NCBI GenBank assembly: GCA_037042915.1
Contig: CM073199.1
Span: 2,418,001 to 2,482,000 of the forward strand
DNA from: Auricularia sp. M13
Taxonomy: Eukaryota > Basidiomycota > Agaricomycetes > Auriculariales > Auriculariaceae
DNA: 64,000 bases
Direction: 5' to 3'
The translations under genes and the position numbers were made by a program. Below, in pieces: positions 10,969 through 22,470 of the stretch. Each line of letters starts with the position of its first letter. The stretch's first letter is position 1. The notes beneath the pieces are model-generated. The model saw only the letters and a program-made list of their open reading frames with translations, was not told the origin of the DNA and did no database searches.

Positions 10969-13900
10969 TTACAAGGTGGGCAGCTGGCCGAACAGGCGGA
11001 AGTCGCGGCTGCTGGCGCCGACGTGCAGCGTGAACGCGCCGGCGGGCCGCTTCCAGCCCTGCGCGGCGGAATCCCAGACGGACAAGGAGTGAGGGGTGAG
11101 TGGGATGGAGACGGTGGCATTCTTGCCGGGCTGGAGCGTGATGGCGTCGAAGCCCCGGAGGACCGAAGGCGGCTCGTTCGCGGACGACGGGAAGTGGAGA
11201 TAGACCTGCGGGATCTTCGCGGTGGTGAGAGGCCGCCTCGTGATGAGCGGGAAAACGCGCATACCTCTGTGCCAGCGTAGATGCCGGTGTTCTTGAGGTT
11301 GAACTTGACGGTGAAGATGGGGGTATGGAACCAAGCCGCCGTCGACGTGCTCTCACCCGGGACGGTGCGGCCAGCGAGCCATTGGAGACCGACACTCGAC
11401 GACGGAGGCTGGATGCTTCTCGTCACACTGAGAGCGCTGTACGACCAATATGTGTAGGACAACCCGAAGCCGAACCTGAAGAGATTCAGCAAAGTAAATA
11501 TGAGTACAAGCTGGAGATCCCTACTCGAAGCGCGGCTTGATGTTTTTCTGACGAAGGAATTAAATTAGTCGTTGAGGATAGTTGAATATTACATACGGCG
11601 TCAAAGTGGCGGTAGTCGATATTGAGGCCCTCGCTGTACGGGACGGAAAATAGCCCATTGATATCACCGGTACCGTGGTTGACCTGAGCAGGGTAGTCCG
11701 AGATGGACTTGGCGATCGTGTACGGAAGGCGACCAGACGGGTTGACGGTCCCGTAGAGCACGTCGACGAGCGCATTTCCAGTCTCCTGGCCGTTTATGCC
11801 GGCCCACACGACCTATAGTGGACGATGTCAGCAAATTCCGTTGCACAGAGCACGAGAGCCACATACAGCGGTAACATTAGGGTTGTCAATCCAGCTTTCC
11901 ATATCAATAGTACCGACGCTGTGCACGATCACGATGGTGTTCCTGTTCACGGCGGCGACGGCCTTGACGAGGTTGTCGCCGTTGTTCCAGGCGGAAATGT
12001 TGGACCTGAGACGCTGTCAGACGGCGAAGAAGTAATGACATTTCGCACATACCTATCGCCTTGGTTGATGCCGTTGGGGTCAAATTCCACAGCAGGAACG
12101 ATGTGACCTTCGCCGGATGCGGACTTGATGAACACAAACGCAGCGCTCTTGCCGGTTGCAGCAGTCGCCGCGGCCGCGGTATCCCAGTCATCAAGAGCAG
12201 CGCTGACGGCCGTACCATCAGCTTGCGCGCGGTTTGTCAAGGACGTGAGAGGCTGTGTAGACGTCAGCATCGAGCGGGCAGAGGAGTCCGAAACCCACGT
12301 CGGCAAGCGTCGTCAGCGTTCCAGCGCTGCAAATATCATGAGTCCTGTGATGCACGCCCAGAAGTCATAGACTCACCCTGAACCCCAGCCCATGGCGAGC
12401 GTGCCGTCGTTCCGAGCACCAACGTATGCGCTGATAAGTGCGAGGCTGCTCGGTGCGCGGGCGTCGCTTCCAGCGATAAGAATGCCAGACCGGAGCTTCT
12501 CCTTGGTCAGAGGCAGCGCATTGTTGGTGTTCTTGAGGAGGACGTGGCCTGCGGCGGCAACTTCACGTGCGACTGCCGCATGGTCTCCGCGGACGTCCTT
12601 GGTGTACTGCGGGCCGGTGAATTTGCCGTTGTCCTGGTTCAGGAGATACCATCCTGCGAGGATGCGCGTAGCCATGTCGTCGAGCCTGGAAGCTGCGATA
12701 GTGCCATTCTGCACAGCTGCGGTCAGGTTGGATCCGAAGAAGCTGCGCGACAAGGATGAGGGGTACTCGATAGGGTAAGATAGGAAATCCTACGAGAAGA
12801 CCGGGTCGATGTACGCGGCGGTCACTGGGACCGTGACCTGAGCTGCGTTGCCGGGCAGCGTCATCTGGAGAAAAATGTTCCTAAGTCACGATCGTGCCGC
12901 TGATGCAGTCTTACGTCAAGGCCGTTAACTGCATCGGATGTGGCGCGGGTGGCCAGAAAGTCGGACAGCGTGTCTGGAGGTCGTTAGAACACAGGCAATA
13001 AAAATTCCAGGTTGACTCACACCCGCGGAACCCCCACTCCTTCTTCAGGATCTTGTTCTGAATTTGGTCGTTCCCGCAAGCGTACGTGCCGTCCACACGG
13101 TCTGCCGCGAGGTGAGATCGACGGGGTTTACTGGCCCGCTTGCGACGCACTTTCAGCACACATGATCGACGCCACTCCGGCCATGACAGAACGCAGGAAA
13201 GGATGTGCGTAAATCTCATGCAGTGTGCGGTCGTCGATGTCAGAGCTCGACGAGAAGCGAGCAAATTCCTGCTCGCTGGAGTGCCGTCAGAGCGACCGTC
13301 TCCCCTGGTGGCAAACGTTGACGAACTTGCCGATGAAGTGCTTCGCGTTTGCTTGAACTCCGGAGGACTGCATGCCCAGAATGGTCTCATAGGCAGCCTC
13401 ACTAGGGTTACGTTAACGACAATTCAGAGCTGGAGAAGAAAACCTACCCAGCGAGGAAAGGGTCGGCACCGAAACCCTTCAAACGAGCTTCAGCAATCGG
13501 CCATCTCTTGTAGGACACACTTACTTCCCAGCTCCTGCCTCCCGTAGGAGTCCGAGCCATGTTCACTGCAAGCATAGATAAGCTACCAATACGCGTACAA
13601 TTCCTGCGACGTACTCGCCGGCCCGAAGGCAACGTTGACTCCCTTGCCTGCGAACTCAGCGCCTATAGCAGCACCACGGCTCCGCATCAACTTGCGGTTA
13701 AAACTGGGCCAGTGCCTTAGTAGTTTCAAACGCAGAATAAGATGCACGCACGTTGCCGCCGCGTTAATACCAGCAGGGAAAACGGTGGTGAGGTTGGCCG
13801 GACGCATTGCCATGGGTCCGTCCTACGCTTGTTTTCAGTGACGGCGAGCGCGTTCAGCGCGAGGACTCACCTCGAGACAGAGTCCAGGGAACCCAATAGA

Positions 13901-14240
13901 AGCAACTGCGGGGATGTTGCCGCTGCACGTCCCCGCGCCCAGGCCAGTACCGGTCGTAAGTGTCACCTTGTCCTGAATGGACATACGAGCTAGCTGGACG
14001 GACATGAGCATTACCTCCACGGGCGCGCCGCAACGCGCTGCAACGTACAGCAGCCTTTGCCTTGCTGTAAGCGGCATCCCAGGCAGGCCCAAAGTCTGGT
14101 ACTTGCGCAGTGTTGGAGGGAGGGTTGCTGATGGAGGTGGCGCGTGCGTCCAAAGTTGAGCGACCAGCGCCGCGAGGACTGTACAAGCTCGCTGCCGTTG
14201 CGAGCGGCGCAGCGAGAGAGAGGTGAACGAGGAACCGCAT
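10969..14240 (-). CDS. Secreted GH3 beta-glucosidase
   Basis: GH3 beta-glucosidases hydrolyse terminal beta-glucosyl residues of cellobiose and related oligosaccharides, the last step of cellulose breakdown outside the cell. [20 protein letters not shown] at 14240 is a signal peptide. The (beta/alpha)8 domain shows [50 protein letters not shown] (across an intron), [30 protein letters not shown] and [16 protein letters not shown] follows across an intron; its Asp (codon 12960-12962) matches the nucleophile, usually in SDW. The second domain has [15 protein letters not shown] and ILIAGSDAR. Then come [32 protein letters not shown] and [14 protein letters not shown] fibronectin-III-like domain ([30 protein letters not shown]) leads to a TAA at 10969. 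Many short introns; about 840 aa by estimate. No frame break found in the junctions I checked. Confidence 0.88.
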
Positions 14241-14285
14241 TTGACGAGGGGGTCGCCGACGCGCAAGGGGCCCCTGATCCGCTCG

Positions 14286-14292
14286 TTTTTAT
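14286..14292 (-). promoter_or_regulatory. Possible TATA box of the GH3 gene
   Basis: On the minus strand the sequence reads CATAAAAACG about 50 bp upstream of the ATG. Position fits a core promoter with a very short leader. The match is degenerate, so this is tentative. Confidence 0.35.
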
Positions 14293-15681
14293 GGACGCCG
14301 AGTGCAAATGCAGCGGGTTTGGTTTTACCGGGCATCGCGAAGGCACGAAGGCACAAGATCAGTCGGCCCGCCTAGCGCGCTGCGTCGTTCAGTCGGCAAC
14401 GCGGCGCTGCTGCTCACTATCGCTCCTGCCCCTTCAACGCTCACGCAAGCTCGCCATGTACAAGTCAAACTGCTAGACTGTTAGGTGACGCTGGCTGCAG
14501 GCACTTCGCAAAGTCTTATCAATTGCCAATGGACTGGGGTTCTTAATCTTTGAATACGTTCCCACGAGGTGGCGGTACATGTGGGAAGTAGCCGCATGCG
14601 GATCATCTGGGTTCATCCGTATATATGGCGGATATGCCAAAAATCATAGGTACATACCGGCAGTACCAGTCCTGTTCGAAGGTGAGTTTCCGTCAAAAAC
14701 GAGAAATATTTCCCAGTCGTTCAGCAGTACGAAAGGGACTCTCAAACCTGTTACCTCGATGACTAACTAGGCCGGCCCTGAGGTTTAGATCCTCTGCTAG
14801 CCGAGCGAGCATCGGGCAAGTCCTCTGGATGCCGAGCTCCTGCGCACGATCACGTTCTCACGAACTATTAGCGAGCACACATTGGTATTGAGTAACCCCT
14901 GATTGGCCTTGAGCAACAGAACATTGCTGACGCGTAAAGGGGCTTTGTTGCTCCGGATACTAGTGGCAATTGACCCTGAAAATGGAATAAGTATCCTCCG
15001 ACTCAAAGCAGCTGAACAAGGAGATGGATGACCACGACGCATCTTCGAATTCCGACAGAAATCAGATTAAGGAAGCACCGGCTTGGCACAATATGATGTC
15101 GAGTATAGATCCTCATATATACTACAAAGAAAATATAGATTGGAGAGCGGCAGAATTGAACGCAGGCCTTCTTTGCGAGCCAGAGGAAAAATCTTTCGGA
15201 CGAGGAAACTCAACATCGATGTCTCAGTCGGGCGAGTGTGTGCCGAGCGTATGGCAGCGCCAGGCCGACATCAGAGTCATCCACGCGGCGAGCTCACCTG
15301 CGGCGTGGCGGGCCCGGTGCGGCAAGCCCTAGAAGTCGCAGAATCCCAGCCCCACATAATGATTCAGTAAACGCCCTGCAGCGACGTCGATGGCCCCTGA
15401 AGGCTGAAGCAGCGTTGCAAGCGACGGCGGCCCGTGTTCAAGGCACCCGCGAAATTGCAGCCTCATCGCCACTCGCTAGCCGTCGCTTAGACCTCTCCGA
15501 GGTTCAAAACGTGGTTTCGAAGCCGCCGCGCAGACAACAAACACCGCGAGCTTCCTGATTGACTGATGAATGCGCTCTGATCACAGCCACTCTGTTCGTA
15601 GCAAGTCCCATAAAATGGGCGTGTGGGAGATCTTTTGCCCCGCTCCCTCCCTCCCCTGTTCGCACCCAGTGCTGGAACGTC
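14293..15681. other. Intergenic region, no supported gene
   Basis: About 1.4 kb between the divergent GH3 gene and the first seven-helix gene. Frames of 60-170 codons exist on both strands, but they overlap, look like random translation, and lack splice or family signals. It presumably holds both promoters. Confidence 0.5.
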
Positions 15682-17237
15682 ATGCCCAAAGTCGGTCCTG
15701 GAGTCCAAGAGGCGCTCATCGGGTACGTCCAGCGTGTTGCTCTGGCTAATTCGAGCTGAACTATGGCTATAGCATCTTTCTGGAGACGCTGCTTTATGGT
15801 ATGGTGTCTTAGTTCCGTTTCCCCTCTGGCTAAATGATCTGCAGGCGCGTTTTTCGTGGTATCCTGGGACTGTGCGCGGGCACTGCGCCAGCGTATGCTC
15901 AGCGGCAACACGCACTGGTACATGCTGGGTACCTTCGTGGCCCTGTTTATATTTATCACCATGGTACGCTCCCGCTCGGTGTTCAGCACATTATTCCATT
16001 CTCTCATCATTCATAGAGGGTTATTGTCGATTTGAAGCGGACGATTATATCATTCAGCTACCCCAGCGATACCGGTGCGATTGACTTGGGCGCGCCGGCC
16101 TCAGTACGTTGCTTTATGCTCATCCGACTGTGTCTAATCTCCTCAGGTCGAGAGTTTAATGACCAATCTGCTACTCGTGCTCATTACTGTCACGGCCGAC
16201 ATGTTCCTGGTCAGTCGCATGAACGAAGTCGTGCCATAGCTGACTCGCCCAAGGTCTACCGTATCTTCATCGTCTGGAAGCGCAATTTCTTGATCATCAT
16301 CGTGCCGATCCTTCTGTGTATGGGGACAGCAGGTGCATCATATCGGACTCTCTGTCCATGCGGGCTCATGTTGTTCCAGGCGGTGGCACGTACGTCGTTT
16401 ACTGCCTCGCGAATGCCGTGCCGAAGAACGGTATTGCGGCCTACTTGCGCATCGCCACGGCCTTTAGCTACTTCCTGTACTTCACGCTGGCCGCAAACAT
16501 CCTTGGAACAAGTACGCAAGATCTCTGACTGCGCCTTATAATTTGACACACTGATCGTCTGCTTCTATGTAGTCTTGATTGCGGGTCGTATCTGGTGGAT
16601 TCGCAGAAACTCGGCACGCAATCGCGGTTCGGACGCGGTGACGCACATCGTCACCTTGATCGTGGAATCTGGTATGCAACTCCCATTCGCACGTAGACCT
16701 CCTTGCTGAAAAGTGCAGCTGCGATATACTCTGCCGTTCTCATTGCTGAGATCACTGTCATCGCAGTCGGTAGCCACGCAGACTTCCTATTCATCAACTT
16801 GGTACGTCGCCGCTCCCGAGTCTCACATCGAATTTAAATCTTGTACTGACAAGCCTTCAAGATTGGACCCCTCGTCGTACGTGACTAATTTCCCAATGTA
16901 TTCACACCCTGAGGAGTATCTGTGGCGTATTAGGGCATTGTGGTAAGCAATCTTCGTACTTCAACTCACTTTGGATGTAACCCGCACGCAGTTTGGCTAC
17001 ATTATCATCCGCGCCAGCTCGAGTAGCGGCTCAAGCTCGCGCGCCGAGACTTCTCGGGGGCACGTCTCTGGATTGTCTGGCGGCTACAGCGTCGGCGGAC
17101 ATCCTTCTCAATTCGTACGGAGCGGCGGCCACCAGTACGACAACAGACCGCGCAACACAGACGACGACCTGCCTGTCCAAATCCGACTGGAGACAATCGT
17201 GCATACGGACAACGAGATGGAGCGCGACAAGTACTGA
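15682..17237 (+). CDS. Agaricomycete seven-helix membrane protein, family member 1
   Basis: Multi-pass membrane protein of unknown function, of a type greatly expanded in mushrooms. ATG at 15682 gives MPKVGPGVQEALIG. Exon 1 ends at 15722 and joins exon 2 (from 15773) to give GIFLETLLYG, a family signature. Hydrophobic segments follow: GAFFVVSWDC, MLGTFVALFIFITM, LMTNLLLVLITVTADMFLV, VYRIFIVWKRNFLIIIVPIL, FSYFLYFTLAANILGT, IYSAVLIAEITVIAVG and FGYIIIRASS. The exon with RVIVDLKRTIISFSYPSDTG is also typical. The cytoplasmic tail is Ser/Gly-rich, then acidic, ending NEMERDKY with TGA at 17235. About nine short introns. I see no G-protein-coupled-receptor motif that would justify calling it a receptor. 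Confidence 0.75.
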
Positions 17238-19120
17238 GCGCCCTCGCGCTCTGCGCTCTCATTCGAAGGTCTCGAACCGCGCTCCGCGCGGCCAGTAGCA
17301 TGTGAATGGATGTAAGGATGGACGGAGGGTCTTCATATGTACACGCGCAGCGTCGATTTGCGCATACTTCCGTTCCCTACGGCTGAGTACATACATTGTA
17401 CCCTGCCACAAAATATGTACAGTAGTTTCAGCGCACATACAGGGGTTATGTTGCATTAGCTCTACATGAACAACTTGCTCTTGGTGATTCTCTAAGTATC
17501 CTAATTTGTACTCAGGGGCTGGCGAGTAGTCACGGTAGCGGCGTTGCCTCGATCATGAATTTCGTGCCCGCGCCTCCAATGTGAGACCATGATGTTCCTG
17601 AATGTTGGCGCTTGTTTATATAATCACTTAACGACTGTCGGACGTCCGTCAGGCACTTGCACATTTCACAAGCGGAAGATTCTTGCACCATATTCTAGTT
17701 TGAACTTAGCACTGGCAGCGAACGAGCTCTCGTTGAACGTCGTGGCCACCAGAGATACTGGTGATACCAAGGTTTTGCGGTTCTTATCTTGCCAAGAGCC
17801 TTACAAATGCGTTCCCATGAGGGGTCTCGATCAGGCGAGATTATCGGAAGGCATGTGCTGCGACCAGGGAGCAGTCAGGCACCGAGGAGGGAGCACACTT
17901 CACGACAGCGATATCTGGGCGCAAAAACACGCCATTCACAATGAATGGACTATGCGTGTGAATTCTCAAGCAAATGTCTCTAAAGTGTGCAGTCACGACG
18001 CTTGTGGGACAGTTGTGCGATGAGTGCAGTGTGCGCTGAGAGGAAAGAAAGACGAGAAGCTGATTTGAAGCTGATGGTAGAGCTTTCCTGACTGGCGAAT
18101 GCACCTGGAATGCACTCGGAGTGAGTCCGGCACTCTTTTCGTCCCGTTTGAAACTGATCAGGATTACAGTATATGAACCCACGGAAATGTCTCTAGATGA
18201 CTGAGCTGAGATTTAGTTTGAATAATTAACCGACGGGGCTCATTACACTGAAATCCATTTGTTGCACCGGGTCAGGTCACGGCGGTCCGCGGAAGTCGAG
18301 TCCGATCGGGCTCTGAACTCGCACAGCCTTGTGCTACTCAGCCTCTTGTGGAGTCTCTAGTCACATCCGCAGTTGCACGACGAAGAGAATATGGGTCCTT
18401 CATGCTTCTTGCTTCATTCGAGGTCTCCATCTCTGCGTTCCGGGAGCGGTACAGCCAGCATGTGCACGACCAGATGGACGATATACCTGCGGTCTCATAT
18501 CTTTCTCACTGGTGTGAATCTTACATGAATGGCGTCGATATCAGGCATGCTCCCAGATCTTCATTATTTGCTTCGTGGGCACGTTGGATTAAACCCTGGT
18601 GCTGTCGGCACCGATGCGAAAAACTGTTGGTTCTCGTGATCCCAAGTGCGAGTGCTTAGAACCTTTCGCGATCTACTTACTGGGCCTGAAGCTTGAATTC
18701 TATCCTCGTATTCCGCCGGACATCAACCCGCAACTTTACAGTCATTTACAAGGCCTCTCCTGCTATGGCTGTGCTTAGTAACCTGACTTGTTCAGGGCAA
18801 TGGCGTTCAAGCCGGATTGAAATGTATAATGATCGAGTACTGACCAACTACAACGCAACTAGGAGTGTACTAAGCTACCATTACTGTAAAGATACAAGGA
18901 CGACAAGGCCAGACATATCAACACAGCGGAATAGTGGATACAGAATAGTTGATCATGAAGGACAGATGTTCGGCTGGTAAATAGGTGTGTTGAAGCGCAA
19001 TGAAATAGGCTGCTTCGTCTTTAATTAACCATTATTTCTGCCTCAGGGGATAAGTACGAGATAGCAGCGTTGCGTATCGACCACCGTGACGTACGAGACA
19101 GTCAGTAATCAAAGTCAACA
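17238..19120. other. Long intergenic region, nothing supported
   Basis: About 1.9 kb. Small frames (for example near 17589-18023 and 18348-18659) lack domains, hydrophobic patterns, splice-consistent extensions or codon bias like the real genes. No RNA gene recognised. Confidence 0.5.
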
Positions 19121-19288
19121 TTAAGGCCAGTCGCCCGAGCCGAGTTTGTGGAGATGAACAGTAGTAGTTGGTTCCACGGCCGAGAGACCAGAATGACGTG
19201 CTGCTGGGGTCTCCTTGACTGTGGCAAGAGACAGCGGCGCTGCTGCTGCGACTGCGATGAGGAGAATGAGGCTGAAGAAGGTGCGCAT
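19121..19288 (-). CDS. Small secreted peptide, 55 aa, no known family
   Basis: An intact 55-codon frame with a textbook signal peptide: MRTFFSLILLIAVAAAAPLS (residues 1-20, cleavage likely after the alanine run or near LA at 21-22). The mature part is about 33 residues, polar, with no cysteine: VKETPAARHSG, then SAVEPTTTVHLHKLGSGDWP to the stop TAA at 19121. There is no CaaX end, so it is not a mating pheromone precursor, and no dibasic Kex2 site. A TATA box (TATAAA on the minus strand, 19360-19365) lies 72 bp upstream of the start. Isolated in about 3.5 kb of otherwise empty DNA. Function unknown; a chance frame is possible, but the signal peptide plus TATA spacing argue for a gene. Confidence 0.5.
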   Translation of the reverse strand: MRTFFSLILLIAVAAAAPLSLATVKETPAARHSGLSAVEPTTTVHLHKLGSGDWP

Positions 19289-19359
19289 TGGCTCTGTGCT
19301 GATACTGTAGCTGACTGAAGGGGAATTGTGATGGTTTACTTCTGCGGAAGGAGGCAGGC

Positions 19360-19365
19360 TTTATA
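19360..19365 (-). promoter_or_regulatory. TATA box of the small secreted peptide gene
   Basis: Minus strand CCTATAAAGCC, 72 bp upstream of the ATG at 19288. Confidence 0.5.
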
Positions 19366-20691
19366 GGTTTGGTTCTGACTCGACGGACCAAGGCACCGCA
19401 AGGTATTCCCGCCCCATAGCGATGCGAGGAGTCACAGTGCCGAGTAAAGTGAGGCGGCCAGTGATGCCAATGGTGGCTGCGGGAAACACGACCCCCTCTC
19501 CCTCCCCGCGAGCAGAGCATCGGTGTTCCGGCGATGGAAAGAACAGTGCCTCCGCAGCTCACTTTGAATGGTAATACGGCTCAATTCCCCGCGGAAATCA
19601 TGAGAAATACTTGACGAATTTAAGTGAAGGCTTCTTACGCACGGCGTCTCTGGCCGACTGAAAACTCATGCCCGAATTGCTTTTGCTCAACCGCGTGCAA
19701 TTCGGCCGGAATGGTGGCAGACTCATGCGGTGCAACACACTGGCTTCAATCAAGGCTGTGCGCAACGGTGCACAATTCGGTGCACAATCTTTGACGATCA
19801 GTACTCTGTTTCACCGTTTGTAGCTGTATAAAGCCTATCTTGCGTTTTGCAACCACATCACACCGAGTCTCTCATGACGATCCGTCAATCGTCACGGCCT
19901 TGAATCACGAAGCCTGCGTAACTCGTACGTGCTCCTGCCTGCCTACTACCCGGTGTTGTTGAATGCTCGGTCAGAATTTCAGAAAAGTCCTCAAACACTA
20001 TCTGTGCTATAGTTCGGTTGCAACTCGATCGGGCGGGCAGAACCCTAGCGAACTGCAACGGTGGCAGACTGCCGGATAGCTACGATGTTTGGCCCGTCGC
20101 ATCCGTCCAGTCCGTGTAAACTCCACGCAGTTAAACAGCACCCTCGGTCTCACGTCGGCAGCAGAGAACGATGTCCAATAGTTTCTGCATGGGAAAATGT
20201 ACACTATCTTAGTGGAAAATAGCGAGGAATGTTGCGCTGAAGCAATAGAGGATCACCCACGAGTAGCTTTGCCCGCCGTGCTTTCGATTCCGCAGGCCGA
20301 TGGCATCGGATATGCGAAGGCACTGACAACTTTCCCCGGTGCCGATGAAATGTCCCGAGAGGGGCATGTCCCAGGTGAGGCGCCGACGCCACGAGTATCT
20401 CAGGTGGAGGCTGGCCGCCCAATGCACAGCCTTTGCCACCTGCGAATTTCCATGTCGCGCCGTGAGCTCGTGCATTGCAAGGCGCGTTTAGGGCGATTCC
20501 TCAAGCTAACAGCGGTCTCAGCGTATCTCTGCGTATCTGAGCAATCGGTTCTTCGAAGCGGACGAGTGATCGCGGGAAAGTAACGTTCCCCGGGTGAAGC
20601 GCAGAACGCCGGACGAGCGCTCGCAGCATCGATTAGGAAGTTGACTTACGCTCCCGTCGAAGCACGCGTCACTTCACACATGGGCTCGAGG
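19366..20691. other. Intergenic region with an orphan TATA box
   Basis: No supported gene. A plus-strand TATAAAGCC at about 19827 is followed only by a nine-codon frame. Near 19764-19788 the word CGGTGCACAAT occurs twice in tandem. Longer frames at 20197-20583 occur on both strands in the same place and look like chance. Confidence 0.45.
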
Positions 20692-20697
20692 TATATA
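20692..20697 (+). promoter_or_regulatory. TATA-like element of seven-helix gene 2
   Basis: GTATATAGCG, 58 bp upstream of the chosen ATG at 20755. Its position argues against the upstream in-frame start codons at 20641 and 20680, which would lie before or just at the TATA box. Confidence 0.4.
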
Positions 20698-20754
20698 GCG
20701 CGGTATGCTATCGCGGGTCTCGAGGCGGGTTGCGAGACTGCCATCAAGGTCGCT

Positions 20755-22253
20755 ATGTCGTCAGGAGCCGCCCGTCCCACCACCGATGAGCTGCTGCCTA
20801 AGCTCATGCGTTCGCTTATGCGCGACATCGCCTCTATCATAGCCCAGTCGGTGCTGTACGGTAAGGGTGATTGCTCAGGAGGCCCTGCGAAATGACTCAA
20901 AGGGAACTCAGGGGCTTACCTAATCTTCTTTTCCTTCGCGATATACCAGCTGCTGTGAGTAAGAATGCATTCGCAATAGAACTTATCTCACTCGACTCGG
21001 ACGCAGCCTACGGCATAAGAGGCAGCGGGCCTTCCTCATCATCTCCGTGACCACATTGGCAATGTTCATTATCGCAACTTTCCTCTGGGCATCCAACATC
21101 GCGGTCCTAGTGCAGCGTCTCCGAATCGTCTTTGTGGAAACAAATGGTGACATCACGGACCGCATCGCAAGGGCAAACATCACAACAGAGAAATTGCGCT
21201 ACATGAGCGACGTGATGTTCATCGTATCGGTGAGAGAACATCACCTATGAATTGGAAGAGCTTGAAGCTGAGAGCAACAGTATCTCATTGGCGACGCCGT
21301 TATTGGGGTGCGTTCTTCGTCGTAAACGTAGTCAGTGACTGATTCATCGCATCCAGTGGCGTATTCTGCTGCTGTGGCAGTGGAAGCTCTGGACGACTAT
21401 CCTCGTGTGCACGATGTGGCTGGCAACTGCAGGTTAGTAAAAGCATCGTCTGCATCAGTATGATGCTGACGCCTCAAAGCTACTGGGTTTGGCCTCATCG
21501 GTTGCCTCGTTCAGGCAAACTTTGCGATAAGCACCGACCTTCCAGTTACATGCACGCACCTGGAGAACACCAGTTGGCTATTCTCCCTGGTCTATAACGG
21601 AGTCGCGACGGCATTGCTCGGCTGGATTGCATGGTGCGCGCATCTTCCTTGGCTTGCCCGTTTGCTGAAGTTGCGATTAGGAACCGTTACAAGAGGAACG
21701 AAAACATCGGGACACGGAGAAGGACGAAAGTGGATCGCGTACTTACCGTCCTCGTCACGTCAGGAGTGGTTTACTTCATCCTCGGGGTAGGCGGGGTTCG
21801 GCAGTGGCAGCCTGCCATGCTGACGAGTCCCATTCGCAGCTACCTCGCTTGACGTCCTTCGTGAATCAGACGCTCAACCCGCTGTCGAGCACGACAACCT
21901 ATGCAACGCAGATCATCGAATCCATGCTCTACCAGCTTGTGGTGCGTAGAAGTTAACATCTTGCCGTAATATTCGAGTTTGCATCGACGAGGTGCTGATT
22001 TTGGAGGCTGCAGAACCTGTACCCAACGGTCGTGACAGCCTTCCTGTTTGCTGAGAGCGGGAAACAGGCCATGGAGAAGTCAACAGTCTTGGAGATGACG
22101 AACATGAAGGGGGCGTCCAGGGACACAGTGCCACTGAGCCCGACGGTGGGAAGCCCAAGCTCGTACGGAGGCTCAACAGCGATTGCCATCAACGTCGAGA
22201 AGCACAGCTGGATGGACGACAGGCTGGACGACAGGTCAACCGGAAAGGTTTAA
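20755..22253 (+). CDS. Agaricomycete seven-helix membrane protein, family member 2
   Basis: A second multi-pass membrane protein, different in sequence from the one at 15682. Start MSSGAARPTTDELLPKLMRS was chosen because the TATA element is at 20692. Helices, exon by exon: SIIAQSVLYGAYLIFFSFAI, AFLIISVTTLAMFIIATFLW, MSDVMFIVSYLIGDAVIGWR, LWTTILVCTMWLATAATGFG, WLFSLVYNGVATALLGWIAW, VLTVLVTSGVVYFILGLTSF and NLYPTVVTAFLFAESGKQAM. The motif YLIGDAVIGWRILLLW resembles the GD-x-V-x-x-WR block seen in such proteins. The tail has Ser/Pro clusters (DTVPLSPTVGSPSSYGG), possible phosphorylation sites. Stop TAA at 22251. About seven introns, GT-AG. Function unknown. Confidence 0.72.
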
Positions 22254-22470
22254 CGCGAGGGACGCGAATGCGCGTGGAAGGCCGTGTACAGCTGCCACAG
22301 TAGTGGATTCGGATGTTTCGATCAGCTCAGTGGATGTAACAGGAAAGCTTGATTGCAGCCTATGCTGCTCGAGTCGGATTTAGTAAATCACAGATGGTCC
22401 TCCCGTATCAGATCTGCAGCCTAACAGCAGAGGCAGGGCCGTGAGTTCCAATTGTAGAATGCCAAACACT

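Noticed and set aside
13255-13340. Frame break in the GH3 gene near the KHFIG motif
   Set aside because: Resolved by a normal GT donor after GGCAA, giving KHFIGNEQEF in frame.
15682-17237. Mating-type pheromone receptor (Ste3)
   Set aside because: Seven helices alone are not enough. The sequence fits the orphan agaricomycete membrane family, and no CaaX pheromone precursor was found nearby.
17589-18023. Possible 144-codon gene
   Set aside because: No domain, hydrophobic or splice pattern, and no promoter signal. It looks like a chance frame.
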